Shown piece after piece: positions 53,629 to 62,901 of a DNA stretch of 64,000 bases. Numbering within the stretch: position 1 is the first letter of the stretch; the number at the start of each line of letters is the position of its first letter. Source of the stretch: Thalassospira lucentensis. GTDB taxonomy: Bacteria > Pseudomonadota > Alphaproteobacteria > Rhodospirillales > Thalassospiraceae. The notes under the pieces were generated by a model. The model worked only from the letters and a program-made list of their open reading frames with translations, was not told the DNA's origin and did not search any database. The stretch lies in contig NZ_LPVY01000012.1 in NCBI RefSeq assembly GCF_001613805.1, forward strand, positions 62,001 to 126,000. The letters are read 5' to 3'. The position numbers and the translations under genes were made by a program.

Positions 53629-54990
53629 ATGAGTTCCCCGACGAGTTCCCGTCTGAGCCGTACGCGCCGCTGGGTCGGCAAGGGGGATCGACGCGTTCTG
53701 GCGTTGACCCTGCCGATTATCCTGTCCAATGCCACCGTTCCGTTGCTGGGTGCGGTTGATACCGCAGTGGTCGGCCATCTGGACAGTCCGCATTATATCG
53801 GGGCGGTCGCGGTCGGGGCGCTGATTTTTTCCTATGTGTTCTGGAGCTTTGGCTTTTTACGCATGGCGACCACCGGGCTTGCGGCACAGGCCTACGGGCG
53901 GCGTGATCCGAACGGGGTAAGGGCGGTTTTTGCTAGGGCGGCCCTGATTGCGGTGACGGCGGGGCTTGCGGTCATGGTGCTGCAATGGCCGATCATCGAG
54001 CTTGCAATGGCCTTGATCCAGCCGACCGCGGCGGTCGAGGCGGCAGCACGGGATTATTTCCATGTGCGCATCTGGGCATCGCCCGCGACATTGATGCAGT
54101 ACTGCATGCTGGGCTGGTTGCTGGCGATGCGCGACGCGCGCGCGGTGTTTATTTTCCAGGTGGTGTTAAACAGCCTGAACATGGTTCTGGATATCCTGTT
54201 TGTGCAGGGCTTTGGCTGGGACGTCAAAGGGGTTGCCGGGGCAACCGTGATTGCCGATTATTCCGGTGTGATGCTGGGCTGGTTCCTGATGCAGCCGCAT
54301 CTCAAACGGCTTGGCGGGACGTGGCGCGGGATCGGTATTTTTGATCGCACCCAACTGGCGCGCCTGATGAAAATCAATGGTGATATCTTTGTGCGCACCA
54401 TGGCGCTGACATCGGCCTTTGCAATTTTCACCAGTTTTTCCGCCCGCTTTGGCGAGGTGACGCTGGCAGCGAATGCGGTGTTGCAGAATTTCCTGATGTT
54501 CGGGTCATTCGCGCTGGACGGGTTTGCCCATGCGGCGGAAACGCTTGTCGGGCAGGCCTATGGGGCGGAACGGCGCAAACAGTTCCTGTGGGCGGTGCGA
54601 AAGACAACGATCTGGGCGATTGCATCGGCGGTGGTGATGGCGGCGATCTTTGGCCTTGCCGGGCCGTGGATCATTGATGGCCTGACGTCGATCCCGGAAG
54701 TGCGCGATGCATCTTACAGCTATTTGCTGTGGGCGGTGATGTTGCCGATTACCGGGGTGCTTGGTTTTCAGTTTGACGGGGTATTTCTGGGCGCGATGCA
54801 GACCAAGCACTGGCGCAACATGATGCTTTTGTCGGTTGCGATCTATGCCGGGATGGCGTGGGGGGCGGTGGTGGTGGACAGCAACCATCTGCTGTGGGCG
54901 TCGTTTAACGCGTTTTTCCTGCTGCGCGGGGTGACGCTTGCGGTGCTGTTTCCGACGATCATTCCCGATCGCCGGATTGCCACGGTTTAG
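53629..54990 (+). CDS. MATE-family efflux transporter (DinF type)
   Basis: 453 residues with twelve helices in two related halves. The first helix pair ALTLPIILSNATVPLLGAVD, then TAVVGHLDSPHYIGAVAVGA, and the later SFALDGFAHAAETLVGQAYG are the DinF-branch MATE signatures. It exports drugs or metabolites with Na+ or H+. The ATG at 53629 has GAGG at five bases. Not close to lexA, unlike E. coli dinF. Confidence 0.92.
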   Translation: MSSPTSSRLSRTRRWVGKGDRRVLALTLPIILSNATVPLLGAVDTAVVGHLDSPHYIGAVAVGALIFSYVFWSFGFLRMATTGLAAQAYGRRDPNGVRAVFARAALIAVTAGLAVMVLQWPIIELAMALIQPTAAVEAAARDYFHVRIWASPATLMQYCMLGWLLAMRDARAVFIFQVVLNSLNMVLDILFVQGFGWDVKGVAGATVIADYSGVMLGWFLMQPHLKRLGGTWRGIGIFDRTQLARLMKINGDIFVRTMALTSAFAIFTSFSARFGEVTLAANAVLQNFLMFGSFALDGFAHAAETLVGQAYGAERRKQFLWAVRKTTIWAIASAVVMAAIFGLAGPWIIDGLTSIPEVRDASYSYLLWAVMLPITGVLGFQFDGVFLGAMQTKHWRNMMLLSVAIYAGMAWGAVVVDSNHLLWASFNAFFLLRGVTLAVLFPTIIPDRRIATV

Positions 54991-55028
54991 GGCGGATTTC
55001 GGCCATATGCGCCGGAATATAGGGTGCC

Positions 55029-55505
55029 TTATGCCTCGGGTACGGGCAGGGTGGTGCTGTTTTTGACTTCGTGCAGGGTGAAGCTTGATTTGATATTGGC
55101 GACACCGGGCAGCTTCATCATGACTTCGGACAGGAAACGCTGATAGGCGGCCGGGTCCTGCACGACGATGCGCATCATGTAATCCTGATTGCCGACCATG
55201 GCGTAGCAGTCAACGATTTCCGGGTGGGACTGCACGGCGGTTTCAAAACGGCGCAGCGACGGTTCGTCATGCTGGGTCAGGGACACGGTGACAAAAACAT
55301 TCACTCCCAGACGCAGATGTGACGGGGCCAGCAGGGCGACATATTTACGGATCACGCCACTTTCTTCGAGCTTGCGCAGGCGACGCAGGCAGGGAGAGAC
55401 GGAAAGACCAACCTTGTCGGCCAGTTCGACCATCGAGATGCGCCCGTCTTCCTGAATTTCGCGAAGAATTTTGCGATCAATTGCGTCGAAACCGTTGCGC
55501 GCCAT
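55029..55505 (-). CDS. Lrp/AsnC-family regulator
   Basis: About 158 residues from the ATG at 55505. DNA-binding ARNGFDAIDRKILREIQEDG, then LADKVGLSVSPCLRRLRKLE; RAM ligand domain with DCYAMVGNQDYMMRIVVQD. It binds an amino acid and controls nearby or global genes. A longer in-frame start 25 codons upstream lacks a ribosome site. Confidence 0.92.
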   Translation of the reverse strand: MARNGFDAIDRKILREIQEDGRISMVELADKVGLSVSPCLRRLRKLEESGVIRKYVALLAPSHLRLGVNVFVTVSLTQHDEPSLRRFETAVQSHPEIVDCYAMVGNQDYMMRIVVQDPAAYQRFLSEVMMKLPGVANIKSSFTLHEVKNSTTLPVPEA

Positions 55506-55983
55506 GGCGTGCCCCACTCCTTGTACTCGATAGATATTATTGTGATCCGGGTTGATTTTGCAGCATTGCGGGCTTTGCATAAATTACCCGCCAGCGCAAA
55601 AATCATGCTGCGCGATAAGCCATGACTTCGCGTTCCTGTCAATCTTTGCGTGATCCGTGCGCGATGTTTTTACGGTAACAGATTGTGATTTCGAAGCCGG
55701 ACCAGAGGAAGGCGAAATTCCCGGTTGCGGAGCATGTCAGGATAGTCTGGTTTGCAGTGCCGAAAACGTTAGGACTTGCACAGAACAAATATCGGGGTTA
55801 GGTGGTTCAAATCCTTGCATTGCTTTGCTTTGTTCGCACCTGCGGCGGAACTTATCGTTGCCGCGCGTGGTAATGACAGTGTAGTATAATCGTACCAATT
55901 TACGTATTTTTACTATGGGTATTCTCCTGTCAGGAGCTGGGGGGTTGGGGTTTTGCCAACCTGCAGGACAAGAAAGGCATTAC
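55506..55983. other. intergenic region upstream of the GNAT/Rrf2 pair
   Basis: About 480 bases with no supported gene. A perfect TATAAT is at 55885-55890 in the direction of the GNAT gene, 94 bases before its chosen start, with no good -35. A cysteine-rich open frame at 55657-55884 lacks a ribosome site and is not called. Confidence 0.5.
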
Positions 55984-56484
55984 GTGGTGGACGCTGCGCA
56001 AGATACACCGGGATATAACCTGGTCACGATTGGCGAGCATAAAATCAATATTCGTCCGGCAGTCAAAGATGACCTTGCCAATGTTGTCGATCTTGATGAT
56101 CGCACAACGGGCCTTCGCAAGCCCGATTACTGGGATGATCTGTTCACCCGTTATGGCAACCGGAAAGATTCCCGGTTTTTCCTGATTGCCGAAGAAGGCG
56201 ATACGCTTCTGGGCTGCATTTTCGGTGAAGTCCGGTCGTGGGAATTCAACTCGGTCCCGTGCGGCTGGGTCGGTACCGTCAGTGTCGAGCCGAATTTGCG
56301 CATGGGCGGGATCGGCAGCATTCTTTACAAGGAAATCTGTCGCTGTTTCCGCAAGGCCGGCGTGACCAAGATCCGCACCATGATCCCGCGCGATGCGACT
56401 GACCTTATGTCGTTCTTCCGCGCGCAGGGCATGATGGCCGGACCCTTTATCCAGCTTGAAACCGATATGGACGAAGGGGTGTAA
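55984..56484 (+). CDS. GNAT-family N-acetyltransferase
   Basis: About 166 residues from a GTG at 55984 with AAAGG; an ATG at 55915 would add 23 unlikely residues and has no ribosome site. GNAT fold: INIRPAVKDDLANVVDLDDR at the start, acetyl-CoA loop VEPNLRMGGIGSILYKEICR. The acceptor is unknown. The Rrf2 gene follows after five bases, so the pair is an operon. Confidence 0.88.
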   Translation: MVDAAQDTPGYNLVTIGEHKINIRPAVKDDLANVVDLDDRTTGLRKPDYWDDLFTRYGNRKDSRFFLIAEEGDTLLGCIFGEVRSWEFNSVPCGWVGTVSVEPNLRMGGIGSILYKEICRCFRKAGVTKIRTMIPRDATDLMSFFRAQGMMAGPFIQLETDMDEGV

Positions 56485-56488
56485 CGCC

Positions 56489-56935
56489 ATGATGTCTTTG
56501 CAGAAGGCGACCCTGTTCGCATTATATGCCGTGCTGGAACTGGCCGAGGATACCGACCGGCAGCTTTCGGCATCCGAAATCGCCGAAAGATACAATATTT
56601 CGACCAACCATCTGGCAAAGGTCCTGCGCGATCTGGGCCGGGCGGGGCTGGTTGAATCGGTCCGCGGGGCCGGTGGCGGTTATCGTTTCTGTGGTAATGC
56701 CAAGCGCACGACGCTTCTGGATGTTGTCAGGCTGTTTGAAGAGGTCGGGGCAGGTCCGACAAGCGGCATTGTGCAGGAAACCAATGCCGGTGCAGCATTG
56801 TCATTGGTGATGGACGAGATCGAGGAAATCACCCATGCGACGCTGCTGTCGATTTCGATTGAAACCATGCTGAAACTGATGCGCAAGCGCCGCCCGGAAA
56901 AGCCGAGTTCGACCGGATTGTTCCGCGCGGTTTAA
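56489..56935 (+). CDS. Rrf2-family regulator without iron-sulfur cysteines
   Basis: 148 residues from ATG 56489 (or 56492). Winged helix ALYAVLELAEDTDRQLSASE, then AERYNISTNHLAKVLRDLGR; wing VRGAGGGYRFCGNAKRT. IscR, NsrR and RirA need three cysteines in the loop after the wing; here that loop (LFEEVGAGPTSGIVQETNAG) has none, so no Fe-S cluster of that type is expected. It probably senses another signal and may control the acetyltransferase operon. Confidence 0.9.
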   Translation: MMSLQKATLFALYAVLELAEDTDRQLSASEIAERYNISTNHLAKVLRDLGRAGLVESVRGAGGGYRFCGNAKRTTLLDVVRLFEEVGAGPTSGIVQETNAGAALSLVMDEIEEITHATLLSISIETMLKLMRKRRPEKPSSTGLFRAV

Positions 56936-56961
56936 GTGCCGTTTGCGATCATCGCATAAAC

Positions 56962-56996
56962 AAAAAGGCCGTCAGATTTCTCTGACGGCCTTTTTG
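56962..56996. terminator. bidirectional terminator between Rrf2 and helicase genes
   Basis: AAAAAGGCCGTCAGA / TCTGACGGCCTTTTT, a fifteen-base perfect stem with T-runs for both strands. Confidence 0.9.
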
Positions 56997-57026
56997 ATTT
57001 TCAGAACCCGGAAGGTTCCCGCAGCA

Positions 57027-58871
57027 TCAGCTTTCGCTGGTCACGGGATCGCTTTGCGCGGTGTCGGCATTTTCAGCCTTTTTCGCGGCGGGTTTTTTCG
57101 GAGCAGCCTTTTTGCGTGGACGACGGGCGGCCTTTGGCTTTTCTTCCTTGGCCGGGGCGTCTTCAGTTGCCGGAGCCGGAGTTGCCACTGGTGCAGAAGA
57201 TGCGACCGTTTCGTCCTTTGCCTCGGGTGCCGGGGCTTCTTTCTTGGCGGCGGCCCTGGACGTTCTGGTGCGGGCCGGTTTGGCGCGCGTGGCTTTTGCC
57301 GGTGATTTCCTGGCCGGTGCCTTCTTCTCGACCTCGTCGGCGCGTGGCTTGCCGAGGCTTGATGCCGGAACCGGGGTCAGCAGGAAGGCCGGAACGTGAT
57401 CGCCAAGACCGATCACCGGTTTGTCGTCACGGTCATAACGATCATCCCGGTCACGACGCGACGATGAACGTCCTGCATTGCGGTCGCGGTCCTGATAGGC
57501 CGGGCGGCTGGAACGATCATTGCGCGGCTTTGTATCGCGCTGTGGCGCATTTTCGCGCGGCGGCTGTGCCGGTGCATCCTGCTTTGGCTCGTTACGGGCA
57601 GGGGCAGCGGCTTTGGCGTCACGCTCAGCGCGGTCGTCACGGTTGCTGTTGCGTGCCGGACGATCATTGCGCGGGGAGGCGTCACGCACCGGTGCCTTGC
57701 GGCTTTTCTTCGTGCGGCGTTTTTTGCCGGTGAAGTCAAGTTCAAGGGTTTCGATGCCTTCAAGCTCGGTCAGGGGAATGTCCATGTTGATGGATTTGTT
57801 GATCGCAGCAACAAGTTTGCCGTCTTCGGGCACGGCCAGCATGAAGGCCTTGCCTGCGCGGCCGGCACGACCGGTACGACCGGTACGATGCACGTAATCC
57901 TCGGCGTTGAAGGGCACGTCGAAGTTAAAGACGTGCGAGACATCGGCAACGTCGATACCACGTGCGGCCACGTCCGAGCAGATCAGCAGGGTGATTTCGC
58001 CCGATTTGAATTTATCAAGCGTTTCGGTGCGTTCGCTCTGGACCAGATCGCCATGCATGCGACCGGCATTGAAGCCGTGCTTGGTCAGCGATTTGAACAG
58101 GATATCGACGTCTTTTTTGCGATTGCAGAACACGAAGGCGTTCTTGACGTTTTCCTGACGGACAAGTTTGCGAAGGGCTTCGCGTTTGTCCATTTCATCC
58201 ATGACAAGGAGTTTATGTTCCACCGTGGTCGCCATGGTCGAGGGCGGGGAAACGGTGATTTCCTTGGGGTTGGACAGGAATTTGTCGGCAAGGCGACGGA
58301 TTTCCTTGGGCATGGTCGCCGAGAAGAAAAGCGTCTGGCGCTGCTTGGGCAGCATATTGACGATTTTTTCAATGTCGGGAATGAAGCCCATATCAAGCAT
58401 GCGGTCGGCTTCGTCGATCACCAGCAGTTTGCAGTCCGACAGAAGCAGTTTGCCGCGTTCAAAGGTATCGATCAGGCGACCCGGGGTCGCGATGATGACG
58501 TCGGCACCCTTTTCAAGGATTTTCTGCTGTTCGACGAAGGATTCCCCGCCGATGATCAGCGCCTTGGACAACGACATGTATTTGCCGTAGGTGTCGAAGT
58601 TTGCTGCTACCTGGGTCGCGAGTTCGCGGGTCGGTTCGAGAATGATCGAACGGGGCATCCGCATGCGCGCACGGCCATGATGCAGAATATCGAGCATCGG
58701 CAGGGTAAAGCTGGCTGTCTTGCCCGTACCTGTCTGTGCACAGCCCAGAATGTCACGTGCCATCAGGACGGACGGAATGGCCTGGCTCTGAATGGGGGTC
58801 GGGGTATCATAGCCGGCGTCTGCGACGGCTTTGAGGATATCTTCGCTCAGACCGAGATCGGCGAAATTCAT
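57027..58871 (-). CDS. rhlE: DEAD-box RNA helicase (RhlE type)
   Basis: 614 residues. All helicase motifs are present: Q motif TPTPIQSQAI, AQTGTGKT, PTRELA, TPGRLID, DEAD in LLVIDEADRMLDMGF, FFSAT, and HRTGRTGRAGR. The core ends near residue 380. The long tail (about 385-614) is basic and low in complexity: first RNDRPARNSNRDDRAERDAK-type Arg/Asp repeats, then Lys/Ala/Pro-rich runs as in histone H1-like tails. Such tails bind RNA and often serve cold adaptation and ribosome assembly. Single gene. Confidence 0.92.
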   Translation of the reverse strand: MNFADLGLSEDILKAVADAGYDTPTPIQSQAIPSVLMARDILGCAQTGTGKTASFTLPMLDILHHGRARMRMPRSIILEPTRELATQVAANFDTYGKYMSLSKALIIGGESFVEQQKILEKGADVIIATPGRLIDTFERGKLLLSDCKLLVIDEADRMLDMGFIPDIEKIVNMLPKQRQTLFFSATMPKEIRRLADKFLSNPKEITVSPPSTMATTVEHKLLVMDEMDKREALRKLVRQENVKNAFVFCNRKKDVDILFKSLTKHGFNAGRMHGDLVQSERTETLDKFKSGEITLLICSDVAARGIDVADVSHVFNFDVPFNAEDYVHRTGRTGRAGRAGKAFMLAVPEDGKLVAAINKSINMDIPLTELEGIETLELDFTGKKRRTKKSRKAPVRDASPRNDRPARNSNRDDRAERDAKAAAPARNEPKQDAPAQPPRENAPQRDTKPRNDRSSRPAYQDRDRNAGRSSSRRDRDDRYDRDDKPVIGLGDHVPAFLLTPVPASSLGKPRADEVEKKAPARKSPAKATRAKPARTRTSRAAAKKEAPAPEAKDETVASSAPVATPAPATEDAPAKEEKPKAARRPRKKAAPKKPAAKKAENADTAQSDPVTSES

Positions 58872-59079
58872 ATGGTTCGTTTTCCCGCAATAGAATGCGT
58901 TATGATGTGATTATCGCTGCGATAAAGCAGCTTGCGTCGTAAAGCGAAGCCTTAATTAAGTCAAGAAAAACGCCTCAAAAAAGGGTTAAAGAGGCAATTT
59001 AACCCTGTGCGAGAGGCTTGTTTGCCACAGACCGGAAGCGTAATCTGGTGAAATACATAATGAAACAGGGAGAAAAACG

Positions 59080-59646
59080 GTGTTGATGGACGCATCACGT
59101 GCAAGTCTGGTGATTATCGATGTTCAGGAAAAGCTCTATCCGGCCTGTCAGGACCCTGACCAGACTGTCGAGAATTGCTGCTTTCTTGTCAAATGCGCCA
59201 ACCGTTTGAATGTTCCTGTCATTGTCACCGAACAATATCCCAAGGGGCTTGGCCATACGGCCCCCGCGATCCTTGATCTGATGATGAAGGCGTCCGATAC
59301 CGCCGATGGTGGCAATGTCGTTTCCAAGGTCAGTTTTTCAAGCGTGCCGGCCGACGGCTTCATGGAAAAGATCGAAGAAACACCGGGGCGTGATCAGATC
59401 GTCATTGCCGGGATGGAAACCCATGTGTGCGTGCTTCAGACCGTGATGGAACTGATTGATCGCGGGCGCGAGGTTTATGTGGTCGCCGATGCGGTGACAT
59501 CGCGCAGCATGCATGACAAGATTTTCGGGCTGGAACGGATGCGCGATGCCGGGGCGAAAATCGTGACGCGGGAAAGCGTTATGTTTGAATGGCTGCGCGT
59601 GGCAGGAACCCCGGAATTCAAGGAACTGAGCGCGCTGATCAAATGA
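59080..59646 (+). CDS. isochorismatase-family cysteine hydrolase (YcaC-like)
   Basis: 188 residues from a GTG at 59080 with AGGGAG; ATG 59086 is an alternative. The catalytic triad is intact: Asp14 in IIDVQEK, Lys83 in VVSKVSFS, Cys117 in GMETHVCVLQT. It hydrolyses an amide or related bond; substrate unknown. It overlaps the following hydrolase gene by ATGA. Confidence 0.9.
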   Translation: MLMDASRASLVIIDVQEKLYPACQDPDQTVENCCFLVKCANRLNVPVIVTEQYPKGLGHTAPAILDLMMKASDTADGGNVVSKVSFSSVPADGFMEKIEETPGRDQIVIAGMETHVCVLQTVMELIDRGREVYVVADAVTSRSMHDKIFGLERMRDAGAKIVTRESVMFEWLRVAGTPEFKELSALIK

Positions 59647-60380
59647 CGGCGGAGCCCAAACCGGTCATTCCGGTCGTCTTTCTGTCGGGCATGCTGGCCG
59701 ATCAGCGGATGTGGCAGCCGGTTATCGACCGGTTGGCCGCACGCAAAGGATTGATGCCATGCCCGGCAATCATGCCGATCATTCCCCCGCTTGATATGCA
59801 GGACAATGTGCTGGCGATGGCGCGATCCGTCCTTGATCAGGCGCCAGACCGGTTTGCGCTGGTGGGGATGTCGATGGGCGGGTATGTCGCGTTTGAAATC
59901 CTGCGCATGGCGCGCAGGCGCGTTTCGCATCTGATGCTGGTGAATACGCGGGCGACGAAAGACGACCCGGCGATGCGCAGGCGTCGCTTGTTACTCGCAC
60001 GGATTTCCGGTCGGAGCCTGCCGTTTCAGGGGGTGAATGACGCGATGCTTGATGACATGCTCCATCCCGATCATCGCCATGATGCGGAACTGATCGGCCT
60101 GCTTTCGGATATGGCAGAGGATTTTGGTGTTGATGTGTTCAGGCGCCAGATCACGGCGGTTGCCAACCGCCCGGACAGCATGGCGCTGTTATCGGAACTT
60201 GATATGCCCTGCACCGTGATGGTCGGGGAGGCTGATCGGGTGATCAGCCTGGCATCGCATCATGAAATGGCGGCATGTATTGCCGGTGCGACGATGATTG
60301 ATGTTGCCGGGGCAGGGCATTATGTCCCCCTGGAACAACCCGACATCTTTGCCGATGCCTTATGCGAACTTGTGACCTAG
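59643..60380 (+). CDS. alpha/beta hydrolase
   Basis: 245 residues from the ATG overlapping the previous stop. Nucleophile Ser77 in LVGMSMGGYVAF; Asp near VMVGEADRVISL; His in AGAGHYVPLEQPD. Similar to small esterases/hydrolases with a helical cap. Translational coupling to the isochorismatase-like enzyme suggests consecutive steps. The stop overlaps the convergent gene's stop. Confidence 0.87.
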   Translation: MTAEPKPVIPVVFLSGMLADQRMWQPVIDRLAARKGLMPCPAIMPIIPPLDMQDNVLAMARSVLDQAPDRFALVGMSMGGYVAFEILRMARRRVSHLMLVNTRATKDDPAMRRRRLLLARISGRSLPFQGVNDAMLDDMLHPDHRHDAELIGLLSDMAEDFGVDVFRRQITAVANRPDSMALLSELDMPCTVMVGEADRVISLASHHEMAACIAGATMIDVAGAGHYVPLEQPDIFADALCELVT

Positions 60381-61309
60381 GGTGTTGATATCCTGGTGTC
60401 GGACGGGACGAGCGTATCGCTTAGAACCATTTCGATGGTGTTTTCATCGGTCAGATACTGCGCATAGAGCTTTTCAAGTGCGCCGTTGCTGCGCTGTCTG
60501 GCGAGGTAGCTGTTAAAACGTCGTATCAGGCGAGCATTGACGGGGCTTGCCGGCAATGCAAGGCGATTGATCGTATTCATCAGCGGCGTGCGGTGGATCG
60601 ACAATGCGGCAATTTCATCATCGGTCAAATGGGTAACCTGCTTTAGCGATGCCTTTTGCGCGTAGCCGCAATAGATCAGTGCGACATCAACCCGCCCGGC
60701 AAGCAGCAGGGCAATCGATTGACGGATCGAGTTGAACCAGATGACGTCAAAGCGTCCCTCGTCGCGATGGCGGGCGAGTTGACCATGCAGTTGCAGGCCG
60801 CGCGCCATGGAGACCTGCAGGCCGTCAAGGTCGGCTGGGCGTTTGATCACCAGATCACGTTGTTTGAGGGTGATCGCATGCAGGCTTGTGGTGCTGATGC
60901 CGTCCGACAGGATGAAGGCACCGGTTTTGGTGTCTCCGGGAATGCCGATGAACCCGGTCGGGTTATTATGACTGTCTTCGAGTGCGCGTTTCAGCGGCAA
61001 ATTCTGGAAGGTCATGTCGATCTGTTGAAGTTTGCTGAAATCATGCAGCAGGTCGTAAAGCGCACCACTGGCATGGCCATTGACCTGATAGCTTTGCGGG
61101 AAGGCTTCCTGATCGGCAAGGATGGTCAGGCTCAGGTCATAAGCATTAACGGGATCGGGATGATTGTCATTGGCCTTCGCCGCCGAACCCGGCCCCGCGG
61201 CGCATGCCATGATCATGATAAATCCGGTGCAAACCATGCCACGCAGATATGGCAGGATCAGAGGCCACACAGACAGGACAGAAGACTTCAAGTTTACCCT
61301 GTTTTTCAT
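60377..61309 (-). CDS. family-3 solute-binding-like periplasmic protein
   Basis: About 310 residues if started at ATG 61309 (MKNRVNLKSSVLSVWPLILP); ATG 61375 is also possible. A hydrophobic export segment (about 14-45) is followed by a PBPb-type domain: LSLTILADQEAFPQSYQVNG, LKRALEDSHNNPTGFIGIPG, and late LIRRFNSYLARQRSNGALEK. There are no transporter genes beside it, so it may be an orphan receptor-like or scavenging protein. Stops overlap with the convergent hydrolase by four bases. Confidence 0.75.
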   Translation of the reverse strand: MKNRVNLKSSVLSVWPLILPYLRGMVCTGFIMIMACAAGPGSAAKANDNHPDPVNAYDLSLTILADQEAFPQSYQVNGHASGALYDLLHDFSKLQQIDMTFQNLPLKRALEDSHNNPTGFIGIPGDTKTGAFILSDGISTTSLHAITLKQRDLVIKRPADLDGLQVSMARGLQLHGQLARHRDEGRFDVIWFNSIRQSIALLLAGRVDVALIYCGYAQKASLKQVTHLTDDEIAALSIHRTPLMNTINRLALPASPVNARLIRRFNSYLARQRSNGALEKLYAQYLTDENTIEMVLSDTLVPSDTRISTP

Positions 61310-61540
61310 TTCAGGGTCGCCAGCCAGTGCCAAAGGCAACCAGATGGGCGCGCGCAATCCGCCATTACGTGCCATTTCTGGCAACGGTCATTCCCCATTC
61401 GAGTAGTCTTCCCTGTTTTTATCGGCATTTATTTTCATGCCTGATGCCTACCCTTGTGGGTAGTTGAAGACAGGTTGCCCGGAATGGAGAGCAAGAGCAA
61501 GTGTGATCCGGCGGGATTTATACCAATTGCTATTTTTGGT

Positions 61541-62155
61541 TTAGCAGTCCGCGCGCCTCATGCCGCATCGATGGTCATCGTCATCACGGATATAGCGGGG
61601 AAACAGTTGGTAGATAATTGTATCCCCGTTTTCGATAAGGTGTTGTTCGAATTCATCTTTTATGAAGTGCGCGCGGAGTTCGGAGATCGGGCTGTCACCC
61701 GCACAGAATGCAATCCGGACCGGGATACGGGTTGTGTCTGCGGGATAATCGGTAGTCTCGGGCGAGGTACACATTTTTTCGCCCATGGTTGTTTGCGATG
61801 GGCTGACGGCAACGACGACGCGATAGCCATCGCGCAGGGTCTGATTCGGGGCGAGATCACCGGCATCAGTAATGAAATCAAGACGTGGCGGATAACCGTG
61901 ATTGGACAGTGCAGATGCCCATGTTTCCGGGGTGACAAGGTTTTCCCTGTCATGAACTTCGACCATCATGATCCGGCTTGGCGCGCCATAGGTTTTGAAG
62001 CTTTCGACTTCGGCAACATGATAGTTCGGATATTCAACCACGGTCATGTTGCTGCACCCCGCCAGCAACAAGGCACTTCCCATAACGCCGCCCGCAAGCA
62101 CGCGCAAAATGGCGCGCGGAGACAATTGTTTCGAAGCGTTGGAAAGGGGGCTCAT
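61541..62155 (-). CDS. putative lipoprotein of unknown function
   Basis: 204 residues with an AAGGAG site and a signal peptide ending in LLLAGC (lipobox, Cys near 34). The mature part (SRIMMVEVHDRENLVTPETW; YRVVVAVSPSQTTMGEKMCT) matches no family I know. Three further Cys occur in the C-terminal half, two in the last seven residues. Divergent from the second cytochrome b561. Confidence 0.7.
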   Translation of the reverse strand: MSPLSNASKQLSPRAILRVLAGGVMGSALLLAGCSNMTVVEYPNYHVAEVESFKTYGAPSRIMMVEVHDRENLVTPETWASALSNHGYPPRLDFITDAGDLAPNQTLRDGYRVVVAVSPSQTTMGEKMCTSPETTDYPADTTRIPVRIAFCAGDSPISELRAHFIKDEFEQHLIENGDTIIYQLFPRYIRDDDDHRCGMRRADC

Positions 62156-62293
62156 GGGGGCTCCTTACGGGTGTGGGGCGATAAAATTCCGGTCTGCGAC
62201 AAATTGATACAGATGCGACAAACCCTTGCGAAACTTTGCACCTAAAGTTTGGGCGGGATCAGTTTCATCATATTGCGTCATGAGGGTACAATT

Positions 62294-62845
62294 ATGTCTG
62301 TTATCTCTGAAAGGCAAATTTCGCGATGGCCGCACTGGTCGGTTCCGGTATTGCACTGGATCATGGTGCTTCTGATCATCGGTGCCTTTGTCATTGGTCA
62401 GGTCATGGAGGATTTCCCGCGCTCTGAACGGGGGGCCATGATGGGATATCATGCCCTGCTGGGGATTTCGGTGCTGGTTCTTTTCCTGCCGCGCATTTGG
62501 GCGGTCTTGCGCCAATCCCCGGTGGCGGTGGGCGATGATCCGCGTATCGTTAAAATAATGGCACGCATCGCGCATGGTTTGCTGTATCTGGTGATGATTG
62601 CGATGCCGGTCACCGGGCTTTTGGCGGTGATGACATCGGGGCGCAGTTTTTCGGTCGCCGGATTGTTTTCATTACCCGATCTGGGGCGGATCGAATGGCT
62701 TCATGAAGGGGGCGAGGAAATTCACGAATTTTTTGTCCCGGTTCTGGTGACATTGGTCGCGTTGCATGTGATTGCCGCCATTTGGCATCACTTTATCCGC
62801 CATGATGAGGTTCTGGCGCGCTATGTGCCGTGGTTGCGGAAGTGA
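62294..62845 (+). CDS. cytochrome b561 2
   Basis: 183 residues from the ATG at 62294 with GAGGG. Four helices with haem ligands in VPVLHWIMVLLIIGAFVIGQ, MGYHALLGISV, IAHGLLYLVMIAMPVTG and VALHVIAAIWHHFIRHDE. It is related to the protein from 49121 but has no YceI partner next to it. A strong terminator follows. Confidence 0.92.
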   Translation: MSVISERQISRWPHWSVPVLHWIMVLLIIGAFVIGQVMEDFPRSERGAMMGYHALLGISVLVLFLPRIWAVLRQSPVAVGDDPRIVKIMARIAHGLLYLVMIAMPVTGLLAVMTSGRSFSVAGLFSLPDLGRIEWLHEGGEEIHEFFVPVLVTLVALHVIAAIWHHFIRHDEVLARYVPWLRK

Positions 62846-62861
62846 TAAACAGCCAGGCATC

Positions 62862-62899
62862 AATCTCAAAACCCGGCCAACATGTCGGGTTTTGAGATT
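62862..62899. terminator. bidirectional terminator
   Basis: Fourteen-base perfect stem AATCTCAAAACCCG / CGGGTTTTGAGATT with a ten-base loop between the convergent cytochrome b561 and TetR genes. Confidence 0.85.
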
Positions 62900-62901
62900 T
62901 G

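Noticed and set aside
55790-55830. tRNA-like T-arm GGTTCAAATCC.
   Set aside because: The flanking bases do not form a five-pair T stem, and no acceptor, D or anticodon arms can be placed around it.
55657-55884. Cysteine-rich 75-codon frame starting at GTG.
   Set aside because: No ribosome site, no family resemblance, and the frame runs up to the promoter element of the next gene.
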